Notes under the pieces: model-generated | What the model was told of the DNA's origin: nothing | The model's input: the letters and a program-made list of their open reading frames with translations, nothing else | The model's database searches: none | Program-made: the position numbers and the translations under genes | Shown here: positions 47,547-58,955 of the stretch, piece by piece | How the letters are laid out: each line of letters begins with the position of its first letter | Position numbering within the stretch: the stretch's first letter is position 1 | Source: Sabellastarte sp. h YS-2021 | Lineage: Eukaryota > Annelida > Polychaeta > Sabellida > Sabellidae | Length of the DNA: 64,000 nt | Direction: 5' to 3' | Assembly (NCBI GenBank): GCA_964017235.1 | Contig: OZ024928.1 | Location: 87,415,566-87,479,565 of the forward strand

Positions 47547-49351
47547 TACGAAAGAGTATTAGCGCCACCAGTGGGGTTGTTTTGTTGGAAATATCTGTGT
47601 TGGCGTGTTACAATATACATAATTTTCCACCAACAGAGATGAAAACATAGCCAACACAGATGATATTTTCGCCAACACACATGAAAACTTCAACAACACA
47701 GATGATATTTTCGCCAACACTGATGATATTTTCGCCAACACAGATGAAAAATTCACCAACACAGATAATATTTTCGCCAACACAGATGATATTTTCGCCA
47801 ACGCAGGTGAAAACACTGCAAGTTACTATAAATAGTCTACTGTACATAGAATAGTCTGCCCTTGAATAGGTTAATACCAATTACCAAGTGATGACAGTTC
47901 ACACTTTTTTTATTTATTAAATACAGTATTACAAATGTATTAATAAAATACATAAATTATAAATTTGACTACTACTGAGTAATGTCCTAAAAAGTCTATA
48001 CAGAAAAGTCAGGTTAACGTAAAGACATATGAATAATGAATGAGTTTAAGAAATATATTTACAAGTTAAGGTGACCATAAAATAAGTTGAAGTTCAATAG
48101 TTTATAATCACCACAATATTAATAGCCAATGAGTTTAAGAGCATGTACATTACAAGTTAAAGTGACCATAACATAATTTAAGGGAATATTTAATTTTAGG
48201 GAATTTTTATGTATAAAGTTCAACGAAAAATCGAATAACTGAAGTCATACTGGGATTGACTTTAGGGTCCTCTAATATCTGGGTCTTTAGTAGTTCTGAC
48301 AGTTTGAGGTAACCCTAACGTAACTTTTGTACAGTTAACTTAACATTAACATGTAAATATTCAGTTATATGTAATTATAGTCATTATACTTGTATTGTCA
48401 CTCCATTAAGGGGCAGTGACCTATATTTGACCTTTGCATTAGTGAACTGTGACCTTTATTTGACCTTCAAGTTGTACACTGGATGGTATAAAGTAGTAGT
48501 CTTATTATCTTTTATTTTTACTTTAACCTTTATACTATGTTGCATATATTTACATGTTATGTATAAACTTAATGCTCCGCATCTTGTTGTTTGCATGAAG
48601 GGGATTGAAGATCATCTTGTTGGCTAAATTTCCATCTGTGTTGGCTAAAATATTCATCTTCCTGGGCCAAAGTTTTCATGTGTGTTGGCTAAAATAGCAT
48701 CTGTGTTGGCTAAAATGTTGTCTGTGGTGGCGAATTTTTCATCTGTAGGTGTTGGTGAAAATACTATCTGTGGTGGCTATATTTTCATCTGTGTTGGCTA
48801 AAGTATAATGTGCGTTGGCTAAAATTTTGTCTGTGGTGGCGAATTTTTCATCTGTAGGTGTTGGTGAAAATACTATCTGTGGTGGCTATATTTTCATCTG
48901 TGTTGGCTAAAGTATAATGTGCGTTGGCTAAAATTTTGTCTGTGGTGGCGAATTTTTCATCTGTAAGTGTTTGCGAAAATATCATCAGTGTTGGCTATAT
49001 TTTCATCTGTGGTGGCTATGTTTTCATCTGTGTTGGCTAGTTTTCCATCTGTGTTGGCTATATTTTCATCTGTGTTGGCGAAAATATAATCTGTGTTGGC
49101 TATTTTTCCATCTGTGTTGGCTATATTTTGATATGTGTTGGCGAAAATATCATCTGTGTTGGCTAAAATATCATCTGTGTTGGCGAAATTTTCATCTGTG
49201 TTGGCGAAATTTTACTCTGTGTTGGCGAAAATATGATCTGGGTTGGCGAAAATGTCATTTGTGTTGGCAGGAAAACTTTGATTGTGTAACTCGCCAACAC
49301 AGATATTTCCAATAAAAACAACCCCACTGGTGGCGCTTATACTCTTTCGTA
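47547..49351. mobile_element. Foldback transposon with ~66-bp TIR and inverted GCCAACACAGAT arrays
   Basis: The ends TACGAAAGAGTAT and ATACTCTTTCGTA extend as ~66-bp inverted repeats with few mismatches. Inside, the left arm (47630-47815) has about nine ~22-bp units GCCAACACAGATGATATTTTC. The right arm (48640-49290) has about thirty inverted units ATCTGTGTTGGCGAAAAT, including a higher-order doublet at 48710-48970. The ~800-bp centre is AT-rich without ORFs. Apparent ORFs over the arrays (repeating FHLCW) are artefacts. It is non-autonomous and its transposase source is unknown. Confidence 0.92.
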
Positions 49352-49357
49352 GGATTG
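49352..49357 (+). repeat. Target-site duplication GGATTG, right
   Basis: Exact copy of 47541-47546. Confidence 0.85.
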
Positions 49358-50660
49358 CCTGTGTGAAAGGTTTACAAGCAGCCACAAACTCTCAGTGAAA
49401 GTGTGCAAGACTAAATTCAAACCCGAAAACGAAATATGTTTTATGAATATGTGGGACCATTGGATCAACATTTTCGATATAATGTGAAAACTTTCATTTA
49501 CACTGTTAGTCTAAATTCAACTTTCATTTACACTGTTAGTCTAAGTTCAAACCCCAAAGGACTTGATATGAAAAATTAACCTAGTCCAAGCATGGCAAGG
49601 CTCCCAAGGAAATGACAGAGAGCCAGAACTGGATTCAGGATAAGTTCGAGTTTTTTGGAGAGCTACATCAGAAGGAAGGACCTCAGCAACCTTTTCCAGG
49701 TTTAAGTCACCACAGAGAGGAGCCAGTACTAGTGCAGCATCAGGTCACGACATTTCACGATGATCCATGGACAATGGCAGTATGGAGACCAGCATCTGCT
49801 CTTACACAACACATCAAACATCCATTTCCAGCAATACCAGTACAAGTGTAGTGTCATGGATAAATTTGGCCAGGTGCAGATTGTGATCATATCTTTCCTT
49901 GAGCCCAGACTGGAGACCACCAGAACAGCCTTCTGCAACTCCCTGAAATCTGAAGTAGAAAACTTGGAGGAAAGAGACTTTCAGACTTTTTGCAATGAGG
50001 CAGTTATGCTTTTAAGTGGGATACAGAGCAGGGTAGAGGAAAGGAATGGTCAACCCTAACAACCTACATTTTCTAGGAGCTCAGTGCCACTTCCAAATAT
50101 GTGCCATAGACGTTTCAGCAGCAGCGTGCATTGTCTACCAGGGAATACATCTTGACTATTCCAGAAACCCATATGCCAGCAAGCCAGGTCATGCAACCAC
50201 TTCAACAAAGCCAAGTCATGTCAAGAGGACAACAACAGCCCAGAATGCAGCAGATTTCACACTTAGTTGTCGTCGATCAATAACCTGGGACTTCAAGACA
50301 GCTACATTTCACCATCAGCCCTACCAAGAACTTCAACCCACTGTCAATAGCCTCTGTCACAGGAGAAGAAATTTTACTCAGCATCTCAAACCTTTCTAGC
50401 ATTTTTGGGGGATATACTGATACAGTCATTCATGAGCTACCAACAGATCGATACACCTCAACTGTTTCCACCAAGTGACCAGTGTCAACACGCCACCTCT
50501 CCTCCAACCACCCAGCAGCAAGAGCCCCCTCAGCAGCCAGCCCAGCTCCTCCCAGCAGTCATCAAAGCCCAAGCAGCAGCAGCAGCAGTATACTGCACCT
50601 ACCTCCAAAAATTCATTTTCAAGACCTTTGCTGTAAAAGTTTTCTTTTCAGGATAACTGC

Positions 50661-51612
50661 TGATTCATAGTTCCTTCTCAAGACTACCTTAATCTTTCCA
50701 AAACGATTGAGAAGCTGACTTGTTTAAAAATAGAAAGAAACCCAAGTCCGGTGTGATGGGAATCTTCAGAACACTGTCAGCATAAGCAGCTGCATCAATC
50801 TCACCCACCCGTCTTGTATGACATGTGACCAGCTTTATGGCTTTTGGGGATATCTTCTCATTTGGGTCGGACATCAGGTTATCTGTTAGCCTACCTAGTT
50901 TGAGACATGGTATTTGGGAACGTTAACACACCACAGCTTCTCAACGACCCAGAAGAATGAACAGAAGACGTGGATATATTCTAAGGCATATGTAGAGACA
51001 TTGTAGCTCGGAAGAACACTGCAAATGGCCATCCTGAGTCACTGGATGCTTTCCATGGTGGGAGGCAAAAGAACATGAATTTGAAGTTTTACTTTTAAGT
51101 CATAACATTTACTAATAATATAATTTATACAGAAAATAAAGCAATTTGACAAGTTGCCATCCCGGAAAGTCAGTTTGGCGAATGTCAGCCACTAGAGCTT
51201 GGGATGTACCTGTGGAGTCAGGATGGGTCGTTGTGCTATTTTCACTCATAATATTGAGCTGAGTGATAATACCTATCTCGCCTTCCTGAGGCCAGGCAGA
51301 GGCAGCACTTAATTTCTTACTCACAATTACAATGTACATCAATTTACAAAAGATAATATCCTTTTGTGAGACGTAATCTGCCTTCAGAAGATACCATCGA
51401 ACATTGTCGCCAAATAATAGATACAAATGCAGCAAATTTCACAGATGCAACCTGTGACAGCTTTTAAGTCTGTATCAAGAATCAGTACAAATCAGAACAG
51501 ACATCAAAACAACAGGTTCCATGGATGGTACTTAGGTACTTAGGGGAGAAGCCACCATTTTCAAGCGCAAGCCTCGAAAGAGCTCATGCTTCTACAGATC
51601 ACTTTTTTTTCA
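50661..51612. other. Unassigned, possible mobile-gene remnants on the - strand
   Basis: Two - strand open stretches have normal-looking protein composition: 50689-50874 (IDAAAYADSVLKIPITPDL) and 51112-51435 (ENSTTTHPDSTGTSQALVAD). I recognise no family. Together they may be decayed exons of a mobile-element gene. Confidence 0.35.
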
Positions 51613-51720
51613 GTTGTGGCGCAGCATGATGAGTGTTTGTCTGCTTACTGAAGTTAAGCATCAATGGGCTACGTTAGTACACTGGATGGGTGACCACCTG
51701 AGTTCTACACCAGCTGTGGG
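51613..51720 (+). mobile_element. 5S rRNA-like sequence (SINE3-type head or 5S pseudogene)
   Basis: Contains the 5S internal promoter: CTGAAGTTAAGCATC (box A region, 51648-) and GGATGGGTGACCACCTG (box C, from 51684) at the right spacing. The 5' third is diverged from canonical 5S and pairing at the ends is poor, so it is not a functional 5S gene. A non-5S body running to about 51855 suggests a 5S-derived SINE. Confidence 0.75.
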
Positions 51721-51951
51721 ATGTGTCTCAGTTAAAATTTCTTTGTGTATCCAGACTTTTGTAAATTCTAGTGCACTACTCATGTCTCTGATGGCTTTGC
51801 ACTCTTGCTAGGGGACCAAAACTCCTTTTGGGCTTGTTTTATTTGGTACACCCTGATTTTTCAAAAAGTTGTGGTTATATGCTACGGGTGGGGTATGTAT
51901 ATCTCTTTAATGGTTCTACTAACAAAATGATACACCTGGGCATGTTGTGCA

Positions 51952-52426
51952 TAAACTTAAGATCGGTAAAATCTTAAGATTTGCTTGCTCAAACTTAGGA
52001 TCCTAAGTTTAGGCAAAAATCTTAAGATTTCTGCCCAATCTTAAGATTAGGCAGCCCAAACTTAAGATGTTGCCTTGGACTGTGATTGGCCTCTTATTGG
52101 TAGTCTATTGTTGGCTGATTGGTTGATTATTATGATTGATCAATGGTTGTGTGAAGAGGGCCTTTGTTTCTTATTATAATTGCAATTATTGCAATAATTT
52201 CAATATTTTCATATTTTTATATACATTACAGATATATTGACATTACATAACCCTCATATTATCCTTAATTATCTTTATTTATCACTAAACAAGTATAGAG
52301 GATTTCATCTTAAGTTTGTGCAGCAAAATCTTGAGATTTTTTTTGCACAATCTTAAGATTTCTGACTAAACTTAGGATCCTAAGTTTGAGCAAGCAAATC
52401 TTAAGATTTTACCGATCTTAAGTTTA
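51952..52426. mobile_element. Foldback-like element with ATCTTAAGAT palindromes
   Basis: TAAACTTAAGATCGGTAAAA on the left is exactly mirrored on the right, and the match continues about 75 bp through AACTTAGGATCCTAAGTT. CTTAAGAT units repeat inside each arm. The centre (52070-52310) is AT-rich and non-coding. Confidence 0.88.
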
Positions 52427-52535
52427 GGCCTACCAGGCATACTACTGGCTTATATAAGCTTCGCCCCTTGGTACTGATACCTGCATGTAACCTGTATAAA
52501 AGTAACACTAGGAATATTATACAGTAGAATTTATT

Positions 52536-53960
52536 GTATCCACCGGAAGCATCCGGTGGATACTTTGGTTTAGCTGCCGCGTAGAGACATTTTCGCCGTT
52601 AACGCTCTAAAAAGAAAATTACACCAGGTAGATGCACCAAATTTGCAGGATATCTTCATTGGGGGGTAATTAAGCTTCTCTGGGAAGGAAATTAGCCTCA
52701 TTCTGAAATCCAAGATGGCCGCCGCGGGCATTTCTTTGAAAAATATCTACATTTTTCTACTGGCTGTTTCTCATAGGTAGAAGGTTGAATGTCTTCATAG
52801 GTGATATGTATAACAGATATATATGTCCTCTACAATCTTGCAGAATTTGACCTTGAAGCTCTTACTTCAAGGCCGTCCACGGAGTGCCAAAGCAACCCAC
52901 ATAGCACACTTTGCAATGTGAAACCAACCTATAGGAAATCATGTGCTGCGAATCTTTTGATGTGGTCAGATTTGACCTTGGACCCCTCCTTCAAGGTCAA
53001 ACGAGGATAGCCAAACTTAAAAGTTCTTATAACTCGCTTATTATTGGTCCTAGAGGTTTGGGATGGTAAACCAACCTATCGGAAATCATGGGCTGGGAAT
53101 CTTCTGGTGTGGCCGGATTTGACCTTGGGCCCCTTCTTCAAGGTCAAACGAGAATAGCCAAACTTAAAAGCGCTTATAACTCGCTTATTATTGGTCCAAG
53201 AGACTCAGGATGGTAAACCAGCCTATATGAAATCATGGACTGGGAATCTTGTGGTGTTGTCGGATTTGACCTTGGGCCCCTCCTTTAAGGTCAAACGAGG
53301 ATAGCCAAACTTAAAAGTGGTTATAACTCGCTTATTATTGGCTCTAGAGGTTTGGGATGGTAAACCAACCTATAGGAAATCATTGACTGGGAATCTTCTG
53401 GTGTGGTTGGATTTGACCTTGGGCCCCACTTTCAAGGTCAAACGAGGATAGCCAAACTTAAAAGTGCTTATAACTTGCTTATTATTGGTCCTAGAGATTT
53501 GGGATGGTAAACCAACCTATAGGAAATCATGAACTGGGAATCTTCTGGTATGGTCAGATTTGACCTTGAACCCCTCCTTCAAGGTCAAATGAGGATAGCC
53601 AAACTTAAAAGTGCTTATAACTTGCTTATTATTGGTCCTAGAGGTTTGCAATGTGAAACCACCTTATAGGAAATCATGGGCTGGGAATCTTCAGATGTGG
53701 TCAGATTTGACCTTGAGGCCCTCCTTCAAGGTCAAACGAGGACAGCCAAACTTAAAAGGGTTTATAGCTCGTTTATTATTGATCTTAGAGGTTTGCAATG
53801 TGAAACCAACTTGCAGGATATTGTGGGCTGGTAATCGTCTGATGTCAGATTTGACCTTTGGCCCCTCCTTCAAGGTCAAACGACGGTTCACTGGCTTTGG
53901 TAAGTTGTCTTTCCGGTGGATACACATTTGCATCGGTTCTCCGATGCGTAGGTCTAGTTT
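52536..53960 (+). mobile_element. Helentron-like non-autonomous element with 147-bp minisatellite
   Basis: A 13-bp sub-terminal inverted repeat GTATCCACCGGAA (52536-52548) is exactly mirrored at 53911-53923. The left copy also forms a local palindrome with the adjacent TCCGGTGGATAC. A 3' hairpin GCATCGG-TTCT-CCGATGC lies at 53930-53947 just before the presumed end. The interior is a seven-unit tandem array. This is the pattern of Helentron-derived (HINE-like) elements. There is no Rep/helicase. Confidence 0.75.
52840..53900 (+). repeat. 147-bp tandem array, about seven units
   Basis: The landmark TCAAGGTCAA recurs at 52991, 53138, 53285, 53432, 53579, 53726 and 53870: five exact 147-bp steps, then 144. 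Units include CTTATAACTCGCTTATTATT and GATTTGACCTTGGGCCCC. The period is a multiple of three, so long open frames arise (e.g. 53611-54021) without coding evidence. Confidence 0.96.
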
Positions 53961-54905
53961 ATATATGGTGTTAGCATATCCCCAATTCTTGTTTCAAAAC
54001 ATCAACATAAATAGCGTATAAATGGGGTCATGGCAGCAAGAATCCTATAAAGCCTCGGGACTAACACAGTAGCTTATTTTTTTTATCTTTTTTCATTAAT
54101 TTTACTAGAAAATTAAATATGGAACAACAGATATCTACTTCATTACACCCCTCTCCCATCCTTCACCAAAAAATGTGACAATAATTTTTTAATCATGTAA
54201 CAAGCGAAAATTAGTCACAGATATTAAATCCTATTTCTGAAAAGTAACACTTTATTACAGAACACAAAACATGCTTCTGAAGAAATGGATGGGGGATACA
54301 ATTTATCCATCAGGTGCCAACAAAAGCAGTCCAATTTGTTGCCTATGAAACCAAGTGTTCACTTGAGCCTCTGAATGGAACACCCTTCCCATCTTAATAT
54401 CCAGTCCTTTTGATTTCTACCGAAATGAACCTGTCCATTGACAAAAAAAACCGTCAGTTGTATTTAACAATGTGATGGCAAAACACCCCCAACTAGATAG
54501 AATATTAAAAGAGATGTTTACACGCACGAATAAACAATGTTTTCATTTTGAGTAAATTGAACAACCATAGAGCCATGCGCAGTTAAAATGTCCCGTATGT
54601 TACGCTTCATTACCGCTCACTGGTATTATATTTGTGGACTGGTGTGTGACTGTTATTTTTTCATAACATTTTAGCCTTTCCCAAGGCGTTAGCTTTTTTA
54701 TAGACTTTTGTTCATAATTTTTTTTTGTTCTCATATTCATTCTGGATGGTTGATACTGCAATATTTTTATCTCCCCACACATATCTTACTACCCCTTTCG
54801 GAAGATAAGTGGAGGCTAAGACTGTGTCACTTTTAACATTAATTACTTGGCGAGTAATTACTTAAATCAATCCTATAGAAATCTCACTCAATCTTACTAT
54901 ATAAA
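53961..54905. other. Intergenic, no gene recognised
   Basis: AT-rich, no repeat or motif recognised. Confidence 0.65.
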
Positions 54906-55135
54906 ATGCTGGCATATAATCTGGTATATAATGCATTTGAACATTTGGCCAGGGGACGTTTGGTTGTTGGATATTTGGCCATGATTTTTTGTGCCCCCAT
55001 CCATTTCGTCAGAAGGTAATACTTAAAAGTCAACAGCAATATATCCAACCCTCCAAAAGAGTCACACGCTAAATGTTCACCAGCTAAATGTCCATTGGCC
55101 ATATGTCTAAACATCTAATGGCCAATTGCCAGTGC
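54906..55135. mobile_element. Small foldback-like element with ACATTTGGCCA subrepeats
   Basis: The left part has GAACATTTGGCCAGGGGACG and GGATATTTGGCCA. The right part has the complement-type units GCTAAATGTTCACC, GCTAAATGTCCATTGGCCA and ATGGCCAATTGCCAG. At 230 bp it is the smallest of the set. Confidence 0.65.
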
Positions 55136-58100
55136 TCCTAAAGGTTGGTTCTATTCTTGACAAGTATGATGGCACCTCAGTGGGCTAGTGATTGTGAAAT
55201 CTGGAAAAAGACCACTTGACTCCGGTTACTATGGTTGTTGTTTCAAATCCAGCTCATGGCATCAGATGACTAATATGACCCTTGCTGTGACAAAAGTCCC
55301 AAACTGTGATTGTTGAATTAAAATGAAGTCTGTAGGAGACTTCCGACAGGCTAGCAATTCCTAATCACCGTCATAAAACGTCTTTATCGGAATCATTTCA
55401 TTTTGTCCTCCATTCTGGAAATAATAAAAAACACAGTTTGATGAGTAAAAAGCCTCTTTTCTTTCTCCCGGACGACAAAATAAGGCAATAACATGTATTA
55501 CAAATTAGGGCAAATTGTTTGCGGAGTTTAAATAATTATCCAATTTCGGGGTGATTGATGTCGGGACGGACTTTACCTCGAATATCACTCCGCGAGTTAC
55601 CTAATGGCGGCCGCTAAATTTGAGAGTAATTAATTGGCTTGAAGAACATTATGAGAAAGGCATGAAACGAATAGCTGATGGCTTCTAAATCATTTAGGAG
55701 TGTGGTGAAGGGGAATCACACAAAGTTACCTGAAAGGTCCCCTGAGTGATTTCAATTAGGCTAAATGAAAAGCATTACAGCCGGGGATGTCATCAGTTTA
55801 TTTGCTAAATGTCCCTTCTTTATTGCCAATAGAATCTCGTCAAATCACTACAGAAAACAGAACTTTATGATGAGTCCCAACAGTTTTTAGATGCAGCTAG
55901 TGGTGTATGTGTTTATTTAGTTTTTTTATTTACTTTTGCCCCTAATTTTATTGATGGATGTAAAACGTTCAACAGGAGATGATAAAGGGAGGTATTAATT
56001 GGACAGAAACGCTCTTTATAGCTTATTTTGTCCTTTGTTACTTATCAGCAAGCTAGTTTTTCTAGCAAAGTGTATAAATATTTAATTATTATTCCACTTA
56101 GCAGTTTCATCTGGACAAAAGCTGTTTCAAGGAGGGGAGGGGAATGCCATATCCTCACGTGGTTTTTTTATCATTATCAGGGCACTTATGTGTAAAGTTT
56201 TGTGATTGTTGAGGGGAAAAGAGGTCAAACATTTTTTTATTATATTAGTTATAAGGGAAAGTTAAATCTGCAAAACAGTTTTTACAAAATAGTTTTGCAA
56301 AACAGTTTTTTCAAATAAGTTTGAGTTCAAAAGTTTTACTATACACTTCTTCTGTACATGCCTTTTATATTACCTTATATTGTGCACTACACTGGAAGTG
56401 TAAGCTGTTAAAATAGATATAATAGATTTATATATTGATAATTAGATTTTAACACTGGATAGTGTATGGTATTCAAGATGGTAAATTTTATGCTGTACTA
56501 ACACATTTCATTTTACTTATACATTTAAACTTCTCGTTGGTGCAATAGAGAAGATTAAATTAAAATATGCAAACGCTTGATACCACAAACCAATGCGTTG
56601 TTGTATTTTTAAGCACTTATTTTCTTTTTCTAGTGCATTAGCTTTTGTAGTGTTTAAAATGACATACGAAGTTTTTATTTGTGAAATCAACAATGGTTTT
56701 GATACATTTGACATTAACATACTCTCAAGCTATAAAACCTCCTAGCTTGACCAACCACCTTGAAATCCTCATGCAACTCTTTGTAAAGTTTGTAAACCTT
56801 TTTGATTCTGTCGCTGAAGAATTATTTTTGTGATCGGGTTATGTCCTGATATGAACTTAAATATAAATAATATAGCAGTGAGGTAGGCCTAAATTACCAG
56901 AAAGCAATCACACATTGACTGACACAAAACCAAAAGCTGTATCATGACAGCTGTACACATTTCAAAACATTCATAGCTTCTTTAATAGCTTGTCTGAACA
57001 TTTATAACCTTTTTGTGTAAGTTAAAGGAATAAAACCTATACATCACCTTTACAAATGGCTGTACTATGGTGGCACCTAAATTTCTTTTCAATGTGTCAT
57101 CAAGGTGAGACCGAGGCTTTAAAATACGCTAGTGGTCTGCAGTCCACACTGAAGTTTGAACCAGTCATAGACCATTGTATTACACATTGAATAACAACCA
57201 CCTACAGAGCTCTTCAATCAAGCACTTTGGTCACTCATTCTCCTGTATGAAGTGCATCTTCACCCCTATTTTTCACAGATGATCAGCTCTATTTAGTGTC
57301 ATTAATACCCAATGCATTACCTGTAGAAGGAACTTTGTCCCAGTATAATAGACTTCCTTATATTGTAGGATCATTGTTGGTAATTGACAAAATCTGAGGC
57401 CCACAACAAGGGTAATTGCCTTATTGTTTCCTACAACCATGGAAGCACTTTCCTGGAGACTGTGTATTAAACATTAAACTTATTTGGCCATCTAAGTAGC
57501 TTATTCAAGGCAAAATCAAACCTTAGCAATTTCCATAATGCTTAGATATCTGTAATAGGATATTGCAAAACGCAAGCATCAAAAGAATTGTCCAGAATCA
57601 TATATATTCATTGCACAGGTGTCTTAACCATGAAGACTTCTGGTAAATAAGGAGATTAAGTGGAACATCCCTATTTCAAAGATGAGTTGGCTCTATAAAT
57701 GGACCTTCATGCCTGACAAATGTTCATATGAATATACCATTTACTTGTGGTATCATAGAATTTACGATAGCAAGATGAATAGAGAAATATGAACTGTAGT
57801 TAGTAAGGGAGAAAATCATCCTGTTAGAGCCAAAGGACGTTTCTTTTTGTTGGAATTTAAAACTACCCTTAAATTTTACACATGGACACGTGTAGTGGAG
57901 ACTATCAAATACAAAATTAAACTGTTAATAAACAAGTTAACTTGAAAACCTTTTTTCCCTGAAAACAAAGATTTACCAGATAATTCAGGTATCTTAATAT
58001 ATTATTTAATTTAGAATGTACATTGTAGTTAAATCTGTTTTCCAAAAGTAAAAAAAAACCACTTCTTTTTTCAATTGTATTTTTTTTTTCAATTTGTACA

Positions 58101-58820
58101 GGCATACATAACACAAACATCTGAAATAATACAAGACATCAACAGAAGACACACAGCATCACCTCATTTTAACCAGTGATAAGAATATAGCTACTTATTA
58201 TATTGATACTAATCATTAATAACAGCCTATTCTTTAAAAATGAGTTAATAGTTACATTAACTCAATCTTTCTGTAATTATAGTTTTAAACTTCTTCCCCA
58301 ATGTCAATGCATTTAATCCGGAAAGTAAAAATTCATATAATCATGTGGGCCTCAATCACTTTCATGAAATTATGTATTAATCATTGACCTACAGACAGAA
58401 TTATGACCTGGTAGTGTTAACAGAGGGTAACAGATTAGCACATAACGTCCCCTGTCCACTGACACCCAGTTATTAACCACTGCTGCAAATAACCAGGTCA
58501 TTTTGTAAATTGCTCACCACAGTCGGGGGTCAACAATTGACCTGTAGCTTCATTACAATTATGCCACTGATTTATCACTTGTACACATTTAGCAAAACAG
58601 GTAACGCAGAAAAAGGTTTAACAATGACATAGGTTTAAGCTGATACCCCTGTTCCACTGTCACGAATTTACCTCCTGACTGCCCTAATTATCCGGTCTCA
58701 AGCGTAAACTTTTTTTTTTTTTTGGTAAAATTTATCTTTTCATTCATGAAGATAAGAAGTGCTTTCTGCAGTGATTGTAGAAACTTGTCAAAAATATTAA
58801 ATGTGTTTTCATTTGATTTT
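55136..58820. other. Gene-free stretch with one candidate regulatory block
   Basis: No gene recognised. At 55540-55850 the sequence is complex, GC-richer and contains several homeodomain-type cores (TAATTGG, AGTAATTAATTGG). The rest is AT-rich, with a moderately complex part at 57060-57720. Confidence 0.5.
55540..55850. promoter_or_regulatory. Candidate conserved non-coding element
   Basis: Non-repetitive, non-coding, higher complexity than its surroundings, with TAATTA/TAATTG cores and the GC-rich GAATATCACTCCGCGAG. It lies ~20 kb upstream of Nkx2.2, where distal enhancers are plausible. Conservation cannot be judged from one sequence. Confidence 0.25.
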
Positions 58821-58955
58821 TGGGGGTTTAACATTGGTTTCAAGCCAGGCATTGGTAAACAACAGACAACTTTTCACATAGCGTTAGGTCCGGGGTTCGA
58901 ACCACTGGCCTCAGAGGGGACAGGTGACTGTGATACCCACCACACCAGCAAGCCC
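58821..58955 (-). mobile_element. tRNA-derived SINE, related to the 12572 family
   Basis: On the - strand: A-box-like TGGTGTGGTGGGTATCACA, B-box GTGGTTCGAACCCCGG, and a tail (AATGTTAAACCCCCAAAAA) like the 12572 SINE. Most of the body is deleted. Confidence 0.7.

Larger units (their letters stand above)
47305..50660 (+). pseudogene. Decayed MADF-like gene split by a foldback insertion
   Basis: Left of the insert an open frame encodes LTDSDEEAIVDFVKGHEELY then DEARKDC, like the start of a MADF domain (a Myb-related DNA-binding fold). Right of the insert the frame continues LCERFTSSHKLSVKVCKTKF. Further on are MTESQNWIQDKFEF, a frameshift to SFLESYIRRKDLSNLF, a Ser/Thr-rich part with an in-frame stop, LEPRLETTRTAFCNSLKSEV, and a Gln/Pro-rich tail near 50460-50600. 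Stops and frameshifts show it is dead. A similar short segment (ACTAAATTCAAACCC, then CTAAGTTCAAACCCC) brackets about 130 bp at 49410-49550, probably a second small insertion. The absence of clear introns fits a retrocopy or multicopy family member. Confidence 0.6.

Noticed and set aside
47559-47880. Two - strand open frames with repeating 'ISSVLAK' and 'IICVGEN' units
   Set aside because: Same cause: the left-arm array of the foldback element is read in different frames.
48971-49315. 114-residue open frame with repeating FHLCW units
   Set aside because: It is the translation of a 21-22-bp tandem array inside a foldback element; length and regularity follow from the repeat period.
51613-51720. 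Functional 5S rRNA gene
   Set aside because: The 5' third and terminal stem diverge from canonical 5S; only the internal promoter region is well kept.
53611-54021. 136-residue open frame with repeated KVKRG and SDLTL segments
   Set aside because: Arises from the 147-bp array, whose period is a multiple of three; no start or splice context.
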